Positions 1 to 9,451 of a DNA stretch of 64,000 nt are shown one piece after another (position 1 is the stretch's first letter; every line of letters begins with the position of its first letter). The stretch comes from Enterobacter sp. RHBSTW-00994. GTDB taxonomy: Bacteria; Pseudomonadota; Gammaproteobacteria; Enterobacterales; Enterobacteriaceae. Both the position numbers and the translations under genes were made by a program. Location: assembly GCF_013782625.1 (NCBI RefSeq), contig NZ_CP056199.1:4420588-4484587 (forward strand), written 5' to 3'. The notes below the pieces were generated by a model that ran no database searches, was not told the origin of the DNA, and worked only from the letters and a program-made list of their open reading frames with translations.

Positions 1-1803
1 AAGCTGGCAAACCAGTGTGGTCTGGCCGTTGCTCAGCGTGGCGGCATCATGATTAACGACGCTTGCCAGACCTCCGATCCGGACATCTATGCGATTGGCG
101 AATGCGCCAGCTGGAACAACCGCGTGTACGGTCTGGTCGCACCAGGATACAAAATGGCGCAGGTCGCCGTGGACCATATCCTCGGCAACGAAAATACTTT
201 TGAAGGCGCAGACATGAGCGCCAAGCTGAAACTGCTGGGCGTGGATGTGGGCGGTATCGGCGATGCGCATGGTCGCACCCCGAATTCGCGTAGCTACGTC
301 TATCTCGATGAGAGCAAAGAAGTCTACAAACGCCTGATCGTCAGCCAGGATAATAAAACCCTGCTGGGTGCTGTTCTGGTGGGCGACACCAGCGATTACG
401 GCAACCTGCTGCAGTTGGTCCTGAATGCCATTGAGCTGCCGGAAAACCCGGATGCTCTGATCCTCCCGGCGCACGCCTCCAGCGGCAAACCGTCTATCGG
501 TGTGGATAAACTGCCGGACAGCGCGCAAATTTGCTCCTGCTTTGATGTCACTAAAGGCATGTTGATCTCTGCGATCAACAAAGGCTGCCATACCGTGGCA
601 GCGCTGAAAGCCGAAACGAAAGCCGGTACGGGTTGCGGTGGGTGTATCCCACTGGTCACGCAGGTGCTGAATGCCGAACTGGCGAAACAGGGCATCGAAG
701 TTAATCACAACCTGTGTGAGCACTTCTCTTACTCTCGTCAGGAGCTTTATCACCTGATCCGCGTTGAAGGTATCAAAACGTTCGACGAACTGCTGGAGAA
801 ACATGGGCAGGGTTACGGCTGTGAAGTCTGTAAACCGACCATTGGTTCCCTGCTGGCCTCCTGCTGGAATGAGTACATCCTTAAACCAGAACACACGCCG
901 TTGCAGGAAACGAACGACAACTTCCTGGCCAACATTCAGAAAGACGGGACGTACTCGGTTATCCCGCGCTCTGCCGGGGGCGAGATCACCCCGGAAGGTC
1001 TGGTCGCGGTTGGCCGCATCGCACGTGAATTTAACCTGTACACCAAAATCACCGGTTCCCAGCGCATCGGGCTGTTTGGAGCGCAGAAAGATGACTTGCC
1101 AGAAATCTGGCGTCAGTTGATTGAAGCGGGCTTCGAGACGGGTCATGCCTATGCCAAAGCGCTGCGCATGGCAAAAACCTGTGTTGGTAGCACCTGGTGT
1201 CGTTATGGCGTTGGCGATAGCGTGGGTTTCGGCGTGGAGCTGGAAAACCGCTATAAAGGTATCCGCACACCGCACAAAATGAAGTTTGGTGTTTCCGGTT
1301 GTACCCGCGAATGTGCGGAAGCGCAGGGTAAAGACGTGGGTATCATTGCCACGGAAAAAGGCTGGAACCTTTACGTTTGTGGTAACGGCGGGATGAAACC
1401 ACGCCACGCAGACCTGCTTGCCGCAGATCTCGATCGTGAAACCCTGCTGAAATACCTCGATCGCTTCATGATGTTCTACATTCGTACCGCCGATAAGCTG
1501 ACCCGTACCGCCTCATGGCTGGATAACCTGGACGGCGGCATCGACTACCTGAAGTCAGTCATCATCGACGACAAACTGGGCCTGAACGACCACCTGGAAG
1601 AAGAGATTACGCGCCTGCGCGAGGCAGTAATTTGTGAATGGACCGAAACGGTAAATACACCGTCGGCACAGGTTCGCTTCAAACACTTTATCAATAGCGC
1701 CCAGCGCGACCCGAATGTCCAGGTTGTTCCTGAGCGCGAACAACACCGTCCGGCAACGCCATACGAGCGTATTCCAGTGACGCTGGTGGAGGAAAACGTA
1801 TGA
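1..1803 (+). CDS. nirB: NADH-dependent nitrite reductase large subunit, 5' end missing
   Basis: Cytoplasmic siroheme enzyme that reduces nitrite to ammonium with NADH. The frame is open from base 1, so the start and the N-terminal FAD/NAD part lie outside; 600 residues are present against about 847 in E. coli. Visible are the end of the FAD domain (LVAPGYKMAQVA), a Bfd-like [2Fe-2S] domain with CSC and GTGCGGC cysteines, and the C-terminal siroheme/4Fe-4S half with the paired motifs CVGSTWC (C-x5-C) and GCTRECAE (C-x3-C). The stop overlaps the nirD start (ATGA), which implies translational coupling. The promoter, expected to respond to FNR and NarL, is out of view. Identification is secure. 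Confidence 0.98.
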   Translation, partial: KLANQCGLAVAQRGGIMINDACQTSDPDIYAIGECASWNNRVYGLVAPGYKMAQVAVDHILGNENTFEGADMSAKLKLLGVDVGGIGDAHGRTPNSRSYVYLDESKEVYKRLIVSQDNKTLLGAVLVGDTSDYGNLLQLVLNAIELPENPDALILPAHASSGKPSIGVDKLPDSAQICSCFDVTKGMLISAINKGCHTVAALKAETKAGTGCGGCIPLVTQVLNAELAKQGIEVNHNLCEHFSYSRQELYHLIRVEGIKTFDELLEKHGQGYGCEVCKPTIGSLLASCWNEYILKPEHTPLQETNDNFLANIQKDGTYSVIPRSAGGEITPEGLVAVGRIAREFNLYTKITGSQRIGLFGAQKDDLPEIWRQLIEAGFETGHAYAKALRMAKTCVGSTWCRYGVGDSVGFGVELENRYKGIRTPHKMKFGVSGCTRECAEAQGKDVGIIATEKGWNLYVCGNGGMKPRHADLLAADLDRETLLKYLDRFMMFYIRTADKLTRTASWLDNLDGGIDYLKSVIIDDKLGLNDHLEEEITRLREAVICEWTETVNTPSAQVRFKHFINSAQRDPNVQVVPEREQHRPATPYERIPVTLVEENV

Positions 1804-2129
1804 GCCAGTGGGTAAACATCTGCAATATTAACGATATCGTGCCTGCTACCGGCGTGTGCGCACTGCTGGGAAAAGAGCAGGTCGCTATTTTCCGCCCCCG
1901 CCACGATGAACAGGTTTTTGCCATCAGCAATATCGATCCTTTCTTCGACGCCAGCGTGCTCTCTCGCGGGTTGATCGCAGAGCATCAGGGTGAACTGTGG
2001 GTTGCCAGCCCACTGAAAAAACAGCGTTTCCGTTTACGTGACGGACACTGTATGGAAGATGAAAGCCACTCTGTGAAACACTACGACGTTCGCGTGAAGG
2101 ACGGCAAGGTGCAGCTGCGAGGCGAGTAA
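1800..2129 (+). CDS. nirD: nitrite reductase small subunit
   Basis: Small partner of NirB, 109 residues against 108 in E. coli, with a Rieske-like beta fold. The usual Rieske cluster ligands (C-x-H and C-x2-H) are not present: the corresponding region reads SNIDPFFDASVLSRG. As known for the family, this subunit therefore cannot hold a [2Fe-2S] centre by that motif and probably has a structural role. The ATG overlaps the nirB stop. Two hairpins follow the gene, so part of the transcription may end before nirC. Confidence 0.96.
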   Translation: MSQWVNICNINDIVPATGVCALLGKEQVAIFRPRHDEQVFAISNIDPFFDASVLSRGLIAEHQGELWVASPLKKQRFRLRDGHCMEDESHSVKHYDVRVKDGKVQLRGE

Positions 2130-2133
2130 TGAC

Positions 2134-2157
2134 GGGGGCGCAATGCCCCCGCTTTTG
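2134..2157 (+). terminator. GC-rich hairpin after nirD
   Basis: The stem GGGGGC (2134-2139) pairs with GCCCCC (2145-2150) over a five-base loop and is followed by GCTTTTG. The T-run is short, so it may be a weak terminator or an RNA-stabilising 3' hairpin. A second hairpin lies just downstream. Confidence 0.6.
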
Positions 2158-2164
2158 TAATGTT

Positions 2165-2183
2165 CTCCCGTTCGGGAGTTTTT
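2165..2183 (+). terminator. second hairpin after nirD with T-run
   Basis: CTCCC (2165-2169), loop GTTC, GGGAG (2174-2178), then TTTTT. It has the form of a small intrinsic terminator and probably reduces read-through from nirBD into nirC. Confidence 0.65.
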
Positions 2184-2217
2184 CAACTTTTTTACACACA
2201 CTCATTCGGGTTGCATC

Positions 2218-2319
2218 GCGGCGGTAACTGAACGAATCCCCAGGCGCACAGTTCACTATGTGGCTGGGGTGAGTGAAGGCAGCCAACAAAGAAGCCGCCC
2301 GACGGATAACGTGTACGGG
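2218..2319 (+). promoter_or_regulatory. candidate structured leader of nirC
   Basis: The stretch before nirC has strong pairing potential. CCCCAG (2238-2243) pairs with CTGGGG (2264-2269), enclosing CACA (2247-2250) with TGTG (2259-2262). GGCGG (2220-2224) can pair with CCGCC (2295-2299). A competing hairpin forms between CCCG (2298-2301) and CGGG (2316-2319), the latter lying 7 bases before the ATG. The two pairings share bases and exclude each other. I cannot assign it to a named RNA family. Confidence 0.4.
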
Positions 2320-2326
2320 TAATCAC

Positions 2327-3136
2327 ATGTTTACAGACACCATTAATAAGTGTGCGGCGAATGCTGCGCGTATTGCACGGCTCAGCCAACATAATCCGCT
2401 CGGTTTCTGGGTCAGTTCCGCCATGGCGGGGGCTTATGTCGGCCTCGGGATTATATTAATTTTCACCCTCGGTAATTTGCTCGACCCGTCCGTTCGCCCT
2501 CTGGTGATGGGCGCAACCTTTGGTATCGCCTTAACCCTGGTCATTATCGCCGGATCTGAACTTTTTACCGGTCACACAATGTTCCTGACGTTGGGCGTAA
2601 AAGCAGGCACGATTAGCCACGGCCAAATGTGGGCTATCCTCCCACAGACCTGGGTCGGCAATCTGTTAGGTTCCATTTTTGTTGCCCTGCTTTATAGCTG
2701 GGGAGGTGGTAGCCTGCTGCCCGTGGATACCAGTCTTGTACATACTGTCGCACTGGCAAAAACCACGCAGCCTGCAATGGCGTTGTTCTTCAAAGGCGCG
2801 CTGTGTAACTGGCTGGTGTGTCTTGCTATCTGGATGGCAATCCGCACTGAAGGTGCAGCGAAATTCATCGCTATCTGGTGGTGCTTGCTGGCCTTCATTG
2901 CCTCTGGCTACGAGCACTCTGTGGCCAACATGACGCTGTTTGCGCTCTCCTGGTTTGGCCACCATGGCGATGCCTTCACCCTTTCGGGTATTGGGCATAA
3001 CCTGTTGTGGGTAACACTGGGTAATACCCTTTCTGGTGCAGTGTTTATGGGGTTAGGTTACTGGTATGCTACCCCAAAAGCGGAGCGTCCGACTCCGGCA
3101 AACATCGCAACTGCACCGGCGAAAGCCCATTCTTAA
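2327..3136 (+). CDS. nirC: nitrite transporter, FNT family
   Basis: Inner-membrane nitrite channel/exchanger of the formate-nitrite transporter family, 269 residues against 268 in E. coli. The sequence starts [20 protein letters not shown] and has about six hydrophobic segments, with the FNT hallmark region [11 protein letters not shown]. An in-frame start at 2273 would add 18 charged residues absent from the family and overlapping the structured leader, so the ATG at 2327 is preferred. It supplies nitrite to NirBD and may export excess. It lies 11 bases before cysG and probably shares its transcript. Confidence 0.96.
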   Translation: MFTDTINKCAANAARIARLSQHNPLGFWVSSAMAGAYVGLGIILIFTLGNLLDPSVRPLVMGATFGIALTLVIIAGSELFTGHTMFLTLGVKAGTISHGQMWAILPQTWVGNLLGSIFVALLYSWGGGSLLPVDTSLVHTVALAKTTQPAMALFFKGALCNWLVCLAIWMAIRTEGAAKFIAIWWCLLAFIASGYEHSVANMTLFALSWFGHHGDAFTLSGIGHNLLWVTLGNTLSGAVFMGLGYWYATPKAERPTPANIATAPAKAHS

Positions 3137-3147
3137 GAGGTAATGTC

Positions 3148-4521
3148 GTGGATCACCTGCCGATATTCTGTCAATTACGCCATCGCGACTGCCTGCTTGT
3201 CGGCGGCGGCGATGTCGCTGAACGCAAAGCGCGTCTGCTGTTAGAGGCAGGAGCCCGACTCACCGTTAACGCCCTCTCCTTCGCGCCGCAGTTTGAAGCC
3301 TGGGCGAAAGAAGGCATGCTCACCCTTTCTCAGGGCGAGTTTAACGAATCTCTGCTGGATACTTGCTGGCTAACCATCGCCGCTACGGATGACGATGCCG
3401 TTAACCAGCGCGTGAGCGATGCCTGCGAAACGCGGCGCATTTTCTGTAACGTAGTGGATGCCCCTAAAGAAGCCAGCTTTATCATGCCGTCGATCATCGA
3501 CCGTTCCCCCCTTATGGTTGCCGTGTCATCTGGCGGGACATCTCCGGTACTGGCGCGCCTGTTGCGCGAAAAACTGGAAGCTGTGCTGCCCCAACACCTC
3601 GGTCAGGTCGCGCATTTTGCGGGTCAGTTACGTGCCAGAGTAAAGAAAACCTTCGCCACCGTCGGTGAACGTCGTCGTTTCTGGGAAAAGTTCTTCGTTA
3701 ATGACAGGCTGGCACAATCATTGGCGAATCAGGATAGCAAAGCGGTTGAAGAGACCACCGAACGCTTGCTTACCGAGCCGTTGGATCATCGCGGTGAAGT
3801 GGTTCTGGTTGGCGCAGGTCCGGGCGATGCCGGATTACTGACGCTGAAAGGACTGCAGCAAATTCAGCAGGCAGACATCGTGGTATATGACCGTCTGGTA
3901 TCTGATGACATCATGAATCTGGTGCGCCGCGACGCCGACCGCGTATTCGTAGGGAAACGTGCAGGCTATCACTGCGTGCCACAGGAGGAGATTAACCAGA
4001 TCCTGTTGCGCGAGGCGCAAAAAGGAAAACGGGTAGTCCGGCTCAAAGGTGGCGATCCCTTTATCTTTGGCCGTGGTGGGGAAGAACTGGAAACGCTATG
4101 CGACGCGGGTATCCCATTCTCCGTTGTACCCGGTATCACAGCAGCTTCTGGTTGCTCCGCCTATTCCGGTATTCCGTTGACACACCGTGACTATGCGCAA
4201 AGCGTACGATTGGTCACAGGACACCTGAAAACGGGCAGTGAGCTGGACTGGCATAACCTGGCAGCAGAGAAACAGACACTGGTGTTCTACATGGGGCTGA
4301 ATCAGGCCGCGACGATACAGGCAAAATTGCAGGAACACGGTATGGAAGATGATATGCCTGTCGCCCTGGTCGAAAACGGAACTGCCATTCAGCAACGCGT
4401 GGTGAGTGGCGTACTCACACAGCTCGGTGAACTGGCGCAACAGGTTGAAAGTCCGGCCCTGATTGTCGTTGGCCGCGTGGTCAACTTGCGCGACAAACTG
4501 AACTGGTTTTCGAATCACTGA
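3148..4521 (+). CDS. cysG: siroheme synthase, trifunctional
   Basis: Converts uroporphyrinogen III to siroheme, the cofactor of NirB and of sulfite reductase. It has 457 residues, as in E. coli. The N-terminal half is the NAD-binding dehydrogenase/ferrochelatase ([11 protein letters not shown] near residue 19, then [15 protein letters not shown]). The C-terminal half from about residue 216 is the SAM-dependent uroporphyrinogen methyltransferase ([30 protein letters not shown]). The start is GTG at 3148, preceded by AAGAGG; an ATG five bases upstream is out of frame. It is the last gene of the nir group and ends at a strong terminator. Confidence 0.98.
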   Translation: MDHLPIFCQLRHRDCLLVGGGDVAERKARLLLEAGARLTVNALSFAPQFEAWAKEGMLTLSQGEFNESLLDTCWLTIAATDDDAVNQRVSDACETRRIFCNVVDAPKEASFIMPSIIDRSPLMVAVSSGGTSPVLARLLREKLEAVLPQHLGQVAHFAGQLRARVKKTFATVGERRRFWEKFFVNDRLAQSLANQDSKAVEETTERLLTEPLDHRGEVVLVGAGPGDAGLLTLKGLQQIQQADIVVYDRLVSDDIMNLVRRDADRVFVGKRAGYHCVPQEEINQILLREAQKGKRVVRLKGGDPFIFGRGGEELETLCDAGIPFSVVPGITAASGCSAYSGIPLTHRDYAQSVRLVTGHLKTGSELDWHNLAAEKQTLVFYMGLNQAATIQAKLQEHGMEDDMPVALVENGTAIQQRVVSGVLTQLGELAQQVESPALIVVGRVVNLRDKLNWFSNH

Positions 4522-4535
4522 CCGGGCGCAGATAT

Positions 4536-4562
4536 AAAAAACCGGGAACTTCCCGGTTTTTT
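4536..4562. terminator. bidirectional terminator between cysG and yhfS
   Basis: A perfect palindrome around one central base, with core ACCGGGA-ACT-TCCCGGT (4541-4557), flanked by six A on one side and six T on the other. It can stop both cysG and the converging yhf operon. Its core differs by one base from the terminator after trpS at the other end of the yhf module. Confidence 0.9.
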
Positions 4563-4571
4563 ATATTCCAG

Positions 4572-5657
4572 CTACCTATTGGTACAGCTCTCACGCAGTA
4601 TTCTTAACACGGTTTCATCACCACTGCGGTTTGGGTTTATTCGGATAGTAAAGCGCTCAGAACCCGGCTCCGCTTCCCGAAATGTCCCCGATAAGCGATA
4701 AAACAAGGGCGGGATTTCGTACTTCGACTCCGCACCCACAGGCCAGGGCAGAGCGCCGTGTAATTGCGCATTCTCCAGCACCGCTTCTGCAATCGGCTCA
4801 TGAAATGTCACCAGCAATACTTTGGACTGGGCATTCGCAATCACCGCGTGTTTCACCTGTGGTATCACCCCCTGGTTGAGCATTAACTGGAGCCTTTCCG
4901 TCACACCCGCTTGTACAGCGTGCATCACGGGTGCGCCAACCAGGCCACGCAATACCTCCAGCGCTTGTGTCCCCTGAATCTGGCTCCCTCCGGAATACAT
5001 CGTACTTCGGATCTGCGCGATTGCATCCGCCTGCCCAACAACCGCCCCCACACCTTCAGGGCCAAAGAGCTTAAAGCAAGAAAATGTTGAGAGCGTCGCG
5101 CCACATTCGCAACCAATGGACTCCACTTTCATCACCGCATAGTTATCGTCTGTCAGTGCAGGAATTCGCTGCCGGGAAAGCGCGGCCAATACCCCGGCAA
5201 GCGAATAGCAATCCTCAGGACGTTGGCGCGTGTGCTGAACCAGCGCAACATCTGGCTGAAAACGAACACCCGCCTCTGCTAATGCCGTTGTGTCGTTGTA
5301 ATCAACACGTACCAGTTCAAGCCCCATCTGCTCTATCACCGTCATGGTGGTCGGATAGACAGGCGCATCGTGGATCAACAACCGCCCACCCGGCTTAATC
5401 AGCGCGGCAAGTCCGGCCCGAATCGCTCCCGTTCCGGCCCCCTGCACTAATATCGCCGCCGGGGCATGAAAGACATCCGCCAGAACGGCCTCCACACGTT
5501 GTGTCACCACGGGATGGTTTAACCCGGCCACCACCCCCAGGTCTCCTCCGCGTAAGAATTCCGCGCCAGGAAAATGACGGCATATCGCATCAACCAGGGC
5601 AAACTGCTTGTGCTGAGCCTCAGTCAGCGTGAGGCTTTGCAACGGAAAAGTCTTCAT
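4572..5657 (-). CDS. yhfS: PLP-dependent aminotransferase-fold enzyme YhfS
   Basis: Last gene of the yhf operon, 361 residues as in E. coli. It looks like a fold-type I PLP enzyme (aminotransferase or cystathionine lyase class). Visible are LVQGAGTGAIRAGLAAL (cofactor-phosphate cup region), LTDDNYAV with the Asp that would contact the pyridine nitrogen, and SCFKLFGPEG with Lys196 as the likely PLP lysine. The substrate is unknown. The start chosen is the ATG at 5657, with AGGAGC upstream; a longer in-frame start at 5693 would run into yhfT. It lies 13 bases after yhfT. The family assignment is firm, the reaction is not. Confidence 0.9.
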   Translation of the reverse strand: MKTFPLQSLTLTEAQHKQFALVDAICRHFPGAEFLRGGDLGVVAGLNHPVVTQRVEAVLADVFHAPAAILVQGAGTGAIRAGLAALIKPGGRLLIHDAPVYPTTMTVIEQMGLELVRVDYNDTTALAEAGVRFQPDVALVQHTRQRPEDCYSLAGVLAALSRQRIPALTDDNYAVMKVESIGCECGATLSTFSCFKLFGPEGVGAVVGQADAIAQIRSTMYSGGSQIQGTQALEVLRGLVGAPVMHAVQAGVTERLQLMLNQGVIPQVKHAVIANAQSKVLLVTFHEPIAEAVLENAQLHGALPWPVGAESKYEIPPLFYRLSGTFREAEPGSERFTIRINPNRSGDETVLRILRESCTNR

Positions 5658-5670
5658 CTCAGCTCCTGAT

Positions 5671-6975
5671 TCACACGGGAATAAACAGTCCACACCAGTA
5701 GAGAATATTCAGCACGATACCGGTGATCATGACCGCCACAACAGGTGCAGCCATTTTCTGAACCGGACGACCCAGCGCTTCATTGAAGAAGTAGATCGCC
5801 GCCGCAATTGAGAATCCGGTATAACCGGCCATTTTTATCGCGGCAAAAATGGAGCCCACCAGAAGTGCCATCTCCATCAACATATTCATTGCGTTACGGA
5901 TGTTATCGGATGCATTACGAACCGACGGGTAACGCCCCAGCCATTTACCAATCGAACGCAGTAGCAACACCTCGACTGAAATAACCAGCGCCCCCAGTAA
6001 TGCGGCAATAAACGGATTCGGCGCCAGATACCCCACGGCATAAACAAACGTGAAACCCGCAACCGCATAGACACCTGTCGCCAGCGCGGTTGTGGCAATC
6101 ATCGGCACAAAACCGAGACCACGCATAAGTTCAGCGAGCGCCGCCTGATGGATCAAGGTTTGCGACTGTTCAGGCGTCACCCCTGCGGAATAGGCCTTTT
6201 CCAGCGTAAAAATAGAGACCTCGCTACCCGCAAAAATTTTCATGCTGGCAACGGCGGCAATCAGCCCACCAACAATGGCGATATAGGGCAAGTTTTTGAT
6301 GATGCGCGAGGTACGTTCTTCGAACACTGAAAGACCGCTGGCATCATGATCTTGTCCATCACGGTTACGTACGTCATGGGCAATAGCGATGCCCAGCAGC
6401 ATGACCATGCCAACGAAAATCTCAAAGGATTCCGGGTTAAGGTGTGGGAAGTAGCGCACCACCAGCACTCGGGTCATCAGCACAACAGCGGCGGCCAGCA
6501 GACTGCGCTTCCAGCCAAACTGATAGAAAATGGCAACCAGTGGGAAGAGCGCAAATGCGGATACGACAGGCGAACTCAGCTCACCCAGTGAGCCCAGGAC
6601 ATCAACCGGCAGAGCCGTCAGCAGATGGTTCACCGGGAGCAGGCATGTCAGGATCAAAACGCCCCACAGCGCGCCAAGGCCAAATGCCAGCAGGCTATTG
6701 ACTGCCAGAACACCCAGAATATCCGTCGGTAAAAAAAGCAACCAGGCATTAAGCAACCCGGTCTTGAGGGTAAATGAAATCCCCACGGAGGCGACAAAAC
6801 CGATGCTAAGACCGAAAGCGATACTCCCGGCCTCACGTCGGTTCATGTGGCCTTCAATCAGTTGCGGCAGTATGGGGCGGATCCCATCATGAAACACTGC
6901 CGCCGACCGATGCGCCAGCAGCGAGGTCATCCCAGTCAGGCAAGCGACCATCAGAATTTGAATATAAAGCGACAT
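5671..6975 (-). CDS. yhfT: multi-pass membrane protein YhfT, probable transporter
   Basis: A 434-residue, very hydrophobic protein with about a dozen membrane segments, equal in length to E. coli YhfT. Loops between segments carry motifs such as SLGELSSPVVSAFALFP and RYPSVRNASDNIRNAMNML. No signal peptide or soluble domain is visible. The family has no proven substrate; its place between metabolic genes suggests import of the compound the operon degrades, with the small YhfU as partner. Both neighbours lie within 15 bases. The transport role is inference. Confidence 0.88.
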   Translation of the reverse strand: MSLYIQILMVACLTGMTSLLAHRSAAVFHDGIRPILPQLIEGHMNRREAGSIAFGLSIGFVASVGISFTLKTGLLNAWLLFLPTDILGVLAVNSLLAFGLGALWGVLILTCLLPVNHLLTALPVDVLGSLGELSSPVVSAFALFPLVAIFYQFGWKRSLLAAAVVLMTRVLVVRYFPHLNPESFEIFVGMVMLLGIAIAHDVRNRDGQDHDASGLSVFEERTSRIIKNLPYIAIVGGLIAAVASMKIFAGSEVSIFTLEKAYSAGVTPEQSQTLIHQAALAELMRGLGFVPMIATTALATGVYAVAGFTFVYAVGYLAPNPFIAALLGALVISVEVLLLRSIGKWLGRYPSVRNASDNIRNAMNMLMEMALLVGSIFAAIKMAGYTGFSIAAAIYFFNEALGRPVQKMAAPVVAVMITGIVLNILYWCGLFIPV

Positions 6976-6986
6976 AAGCGTGCCTA

Positions 6987-7340
6987 TTATTTTAAGTGAT
7001 TGATCAGCATTGGGATCGCATGTTCAACATGCTCAACAGATATGCCAAAAGCCACTTTTCCCTCAGCGACCATTTTGGCTATGTGCTCGTCTTTCGCCTT
7101 CACGCCGGGTTTTGCAATGGTGCAACTCTTGTTAAAACCAATGATCGCGATGGCGATCGACAGCGCAGCCCCCGCGCCGGTATTACAGGCCCCGATGTAG
7201 TAATCCAGTAGCCCGGATTTCACCTTCATGGCAGCTTCCATATCGTTGTAAATAAACACCTCAAAACAGCCTGGAGCTGAAGTTTCGATGGTTTTCTTAA
7301 TGTGTTCGCGCTGTAAGCCAGCAACACCAATCTTTTTCAT
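6987..7340 (-). CDS. yhfU: small conserved protein YhfU (DUF2620)
   Basis: A 117-residue soluble protein of unknown function, same length as in E. coli. It begins MKKIGVAGLQ and has a glycine-rich loop with a single cysteine, IGACNTGAGAALS (residues 49-61). The alternating beta/alpha pattern and size recall phosphotransfer or nucleotide-binding small domains, including PTS EIIB proteins, but the canonical EIIB active-site loop is not seen, so this is only a possibility. The start at 7340 is preferred to 7379, since the extra residues would overlap php. It is the probable partner of YhfT. Confidence 0.85.
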   Translation of the reverse strand: MKKIGVAGLQREHIKKTIETSAPGCFEVFIYNDMEAAMKVKSGLLDYYIGACNTGAGAALSIAIAIIGFNKSCTIAKPGVKAKDEHIAKMVAEGKVAFGISVEHVEHAIPMLINHLK

Positions 7341-7350
7341 GATTCGATCC

Positions 7351-8229
7351 TTATCGGAAAAATTGAGAGGGGTTATCACGTAACATCACATCCACATCGG
7401 CCTGACTAAATCCTGACTGGCACAACTGTGGAATAAAGGTGGTTAACAGGAAGTCGTAGCCATTTCCGCCGTTAGCACGTAAATGCGAGCGCCGCGTTAT
7501 ATCCATGGAGAGCATTACGCGGTTCAACAAGCCGCGGTTGCGCAGGGCATGTAACATCCCAATGCGTTTTTCGTCGGGGTAGTAGTTGTTCTTACCGATG
7601 GTGTCGAACTGGACATATGCGCCGAGGTCGATCATCCGTAAGATGTTTTCGAGGTTATCTTTAAGATCACAATGCCCAACCACAACACGGGAAAGATCGA
7701 CGGATTCACGCTTGAGGAGGGCCAGTTGCTCCAGCCCCATCGTGCTAAAAGAGGTATGGGTTGAGATGGGCCGCCCAGTTTCATTGTGTGCACGCGCTGC
7801 GGCCTTAAATACTTTGGCTTCACGCTCGGTGATCATGCCTTCGCTTGAGCCAATCTCCGCAATAATTCCTGCTTTCAGACTCGTGCCGTCGATACCGATA
7901 ACGATTTCATCGATCATCTCCTGCGCCAGAGCGTCCACACTACGTGTTGCCACATGTTCCGGGAAAAATGCATCCTGATAGTAGCCGGTACACGCCACCA
8001 CATTGATGCCGGTATCACGCATAATATCCAGCATAAACTGAGGGTTACGCCCCATGTATCGATTGGTCATTTCGATAATGTTGCGTACGCCAAGCTGCAT
8101 TAACGTTTTCATTTCGTCGCGGATCAGCGCGTATTGATCCAGACGGCAGTCGATGTTGTCCTTAAACCCGGACAGATCAATATGCAGGTGCTCGTGGGCG
8201 TAGGTGTAACCAGAACGATCAATCGTCAT
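7351..8229 (-). CDS. php: phosphotriesterase homology protein
   Basis: Binuclear-metal hydrolase of the amidohydrolase superfamily, 292 residues as in E. coli Php. All six expected metal ligands are present: His12 and His14 (AHEH), Glu125 (IIAEIG, in place of the carbamylated lysine of true phosphotriesterases), His158, His186 (VGHCD) and Asp243 (SMDI). E. coli Php does not act appreciably on classical organophosphates, as I recall; related proteins are lactonases or esterases, so a cyclic ester or phosphoester in this operon's pathway is plausible. The start overlaps the yhfW stop by 11 bases, indicating coupled translation. Confidence 0.92.
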   Translation of the reverse strand: MTIDRSGYTYAHEHLHIDLSGFKDNIDCRLDQYALIRDEMKTLMQLGVRNIIEMTNRYMGRNPQFMLDIMRDTGINVVACTGYYQDAFFPEHVATRSVDALAQEMIDEIVIGIDGTSLKAGIIAEIGSSEGMITEREAKVFKAAARAHNETGRPISTHTSFSTMGLEQLALLKRESVDLSRVVVGHCDLKDNLENILRMIDLGAYVQFDTIGKNNYYPDEKRIGMLHALRNRGLLNRVMLSMDITRRSHLRANGGNGYDFLLTTFIPQLCQSGFSQADVDVMLRDNPSQFFR

Positions 8230-9451
8230 GTGAATGCCTCGCGGGGGTTAAGAGTGGCAGGAAAGATCTGCCATTTTCAGGTTTGCTGACGCCAAAGAAG
8301 TCACATACCGTCGCGCCAACATCGGAAAGCGTCGTGCGCACACCAAGTTCAGTTGGCTGTAAACCCGGCTGCCACACCAGTACTGGTACGTTTTCCCGCG
8401 TATGCAGGCTATGACCAATCGTCGGGTCATTACCGTGGTCCGCCATTACGACGATGCAATCGTCTGGCCCCATGTCGGCCATCAATAACGCCAGATGGTG
8501 ATCAACCAGTGAGAGCCTGTCGGCATAACGTGCTACGTCTTCGGCATGACCAGCCAAATCGGTTTCCTGAATGTTGGTACAGATAAAAACCGACTCTCTG
8601 CGGAAAAACGCCTCCTGAGTGATCTCCATAATCCGCTGGCTATCGACCAGGTTTTGCCAGTTTTCACCGTGTGGGTTGTTGACGATATCCGCGACTTTCC
8701 CGATCAAAACCGTCGGGATACCGGCCTGATAGAGTTGCGCCGGAACCTGGACTTTTTCATCCACGCCATACCCCATATGCGCGACCTGGAAACCCTGCGC
8801 ATATACCCCTGAGCGAGGCGCATTGATCCCGATGTAACGGCCCTCCTTTTCTTCGACAGCCTCCATTATTTGCTGCGTGCTGTTCAGGAGGCCCCCAAAG
8901 GCAATCACCCGCCCCACTTCAACCTGCTGGCGGACGATTTTCCCAATCGCTTTTACCTCTTCGAAGGTTGTCTCACTGAGGTTTCCTGTGATGTTGTAGA
9001 CCTGCCCTAAATCCGCTTCGAGGTTATCGCCAATCGCGACGGCATCATCCACCAGTAACCAGGATAATTTTCCACCACACCGCGCTGTCTTTCGGCCAGA
9101 AGCACGAATGGCCTGTTCGACACGGTCAATGACATGATTAAACGGCATACGAAGCGGTGCGCGCGGACGCGTGCCCAGAATTTCCTGATGTCCCATGAAG
9201 GTATCTCCACCTTCATGCTGTAATTCAGCGATACCCCAGACCGCCGTGGGTGAAGGTTGCATGACACCAGGTGCATACCCGAGGGCATTGATCAGCCCGA
9301 GTTTTTCAAGGGCCGGCAAACGCAGGTCTGGATAGTGCGCCAGAATATGTCCGCAGGTATTTGCCCCGGTATCCTGAGGCCTGACCAGCGGAACATCCGC
9401 CATTGCACCGACACCGAAGCTATCTATCACCAGCACTAAAAATCGCGCCAT
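8219..9451 (-). CDS. yhfW: phosphopentomutase-like metalloenzyme YhfW
   Basis: A 410-residue member of the alkaline phosphatase superfamily, closest in motifs to phosphopentomutase (DeoB). Candidate metal ligands are Asp10 ([10 protein letters not shown]), Asp298 and His302 ([10 protein letters not shown]), Asp338-His339 (MADHGNDP) and His347 or His350. Thr84 in [11 protein letters not shown] matches the phosphorylated threonine of DeoB. It would be expected to move a phosphate between positions of a sugar phosphate or to act as a phosphohydrolase; the true substrate is unknown. It overlaps yhfX by one base (TAATG) and php by 11. E. coli YhfW is 408 residues. Confidence 0.9.
   Translation of the reverse strand: MARFLVLVIDSFGVGAMADVPLVRPQDTGANTCGHILAHYPDLRLPALEKLGLINALGYAPGVMQPSPTAVWGIAELQHEGGDTFMGHQEILGTRPRAPLRMPFNHVIDRVEQAIRASGRKTARCGGKLSWLLVDDAVAIGDNLEADLGQVYNITGNLSETTFEEVKAIGKIVRQQVEVGRVIAFGGLLNSTQQIMEAVEEKEGRYIGINAPRSGVYAQGFQVAHMGYGVDEKVQVPAQLYQAGIPTVLIGKVADIVNNPHGENWQNLVDSQRIMEITQEAFFRRESVFICTNIQETDLAGHAEDVARYADRLSLVDHHLALLMADMGPDDCIVVMADHGNDPTIGHSLHTRENVPVLVWQPGLQPTELGVRTTLSDVGATVCDFFGVSKPENGRSFLPLLTPARHSHDD

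Noticed and set aside
2273..2326. Upstream start of nirC giving 18 more residues
   Set aside because: The extension is charged, absent from the FNT family, and lies in the structured leader; MFTDTINK matches the family start.
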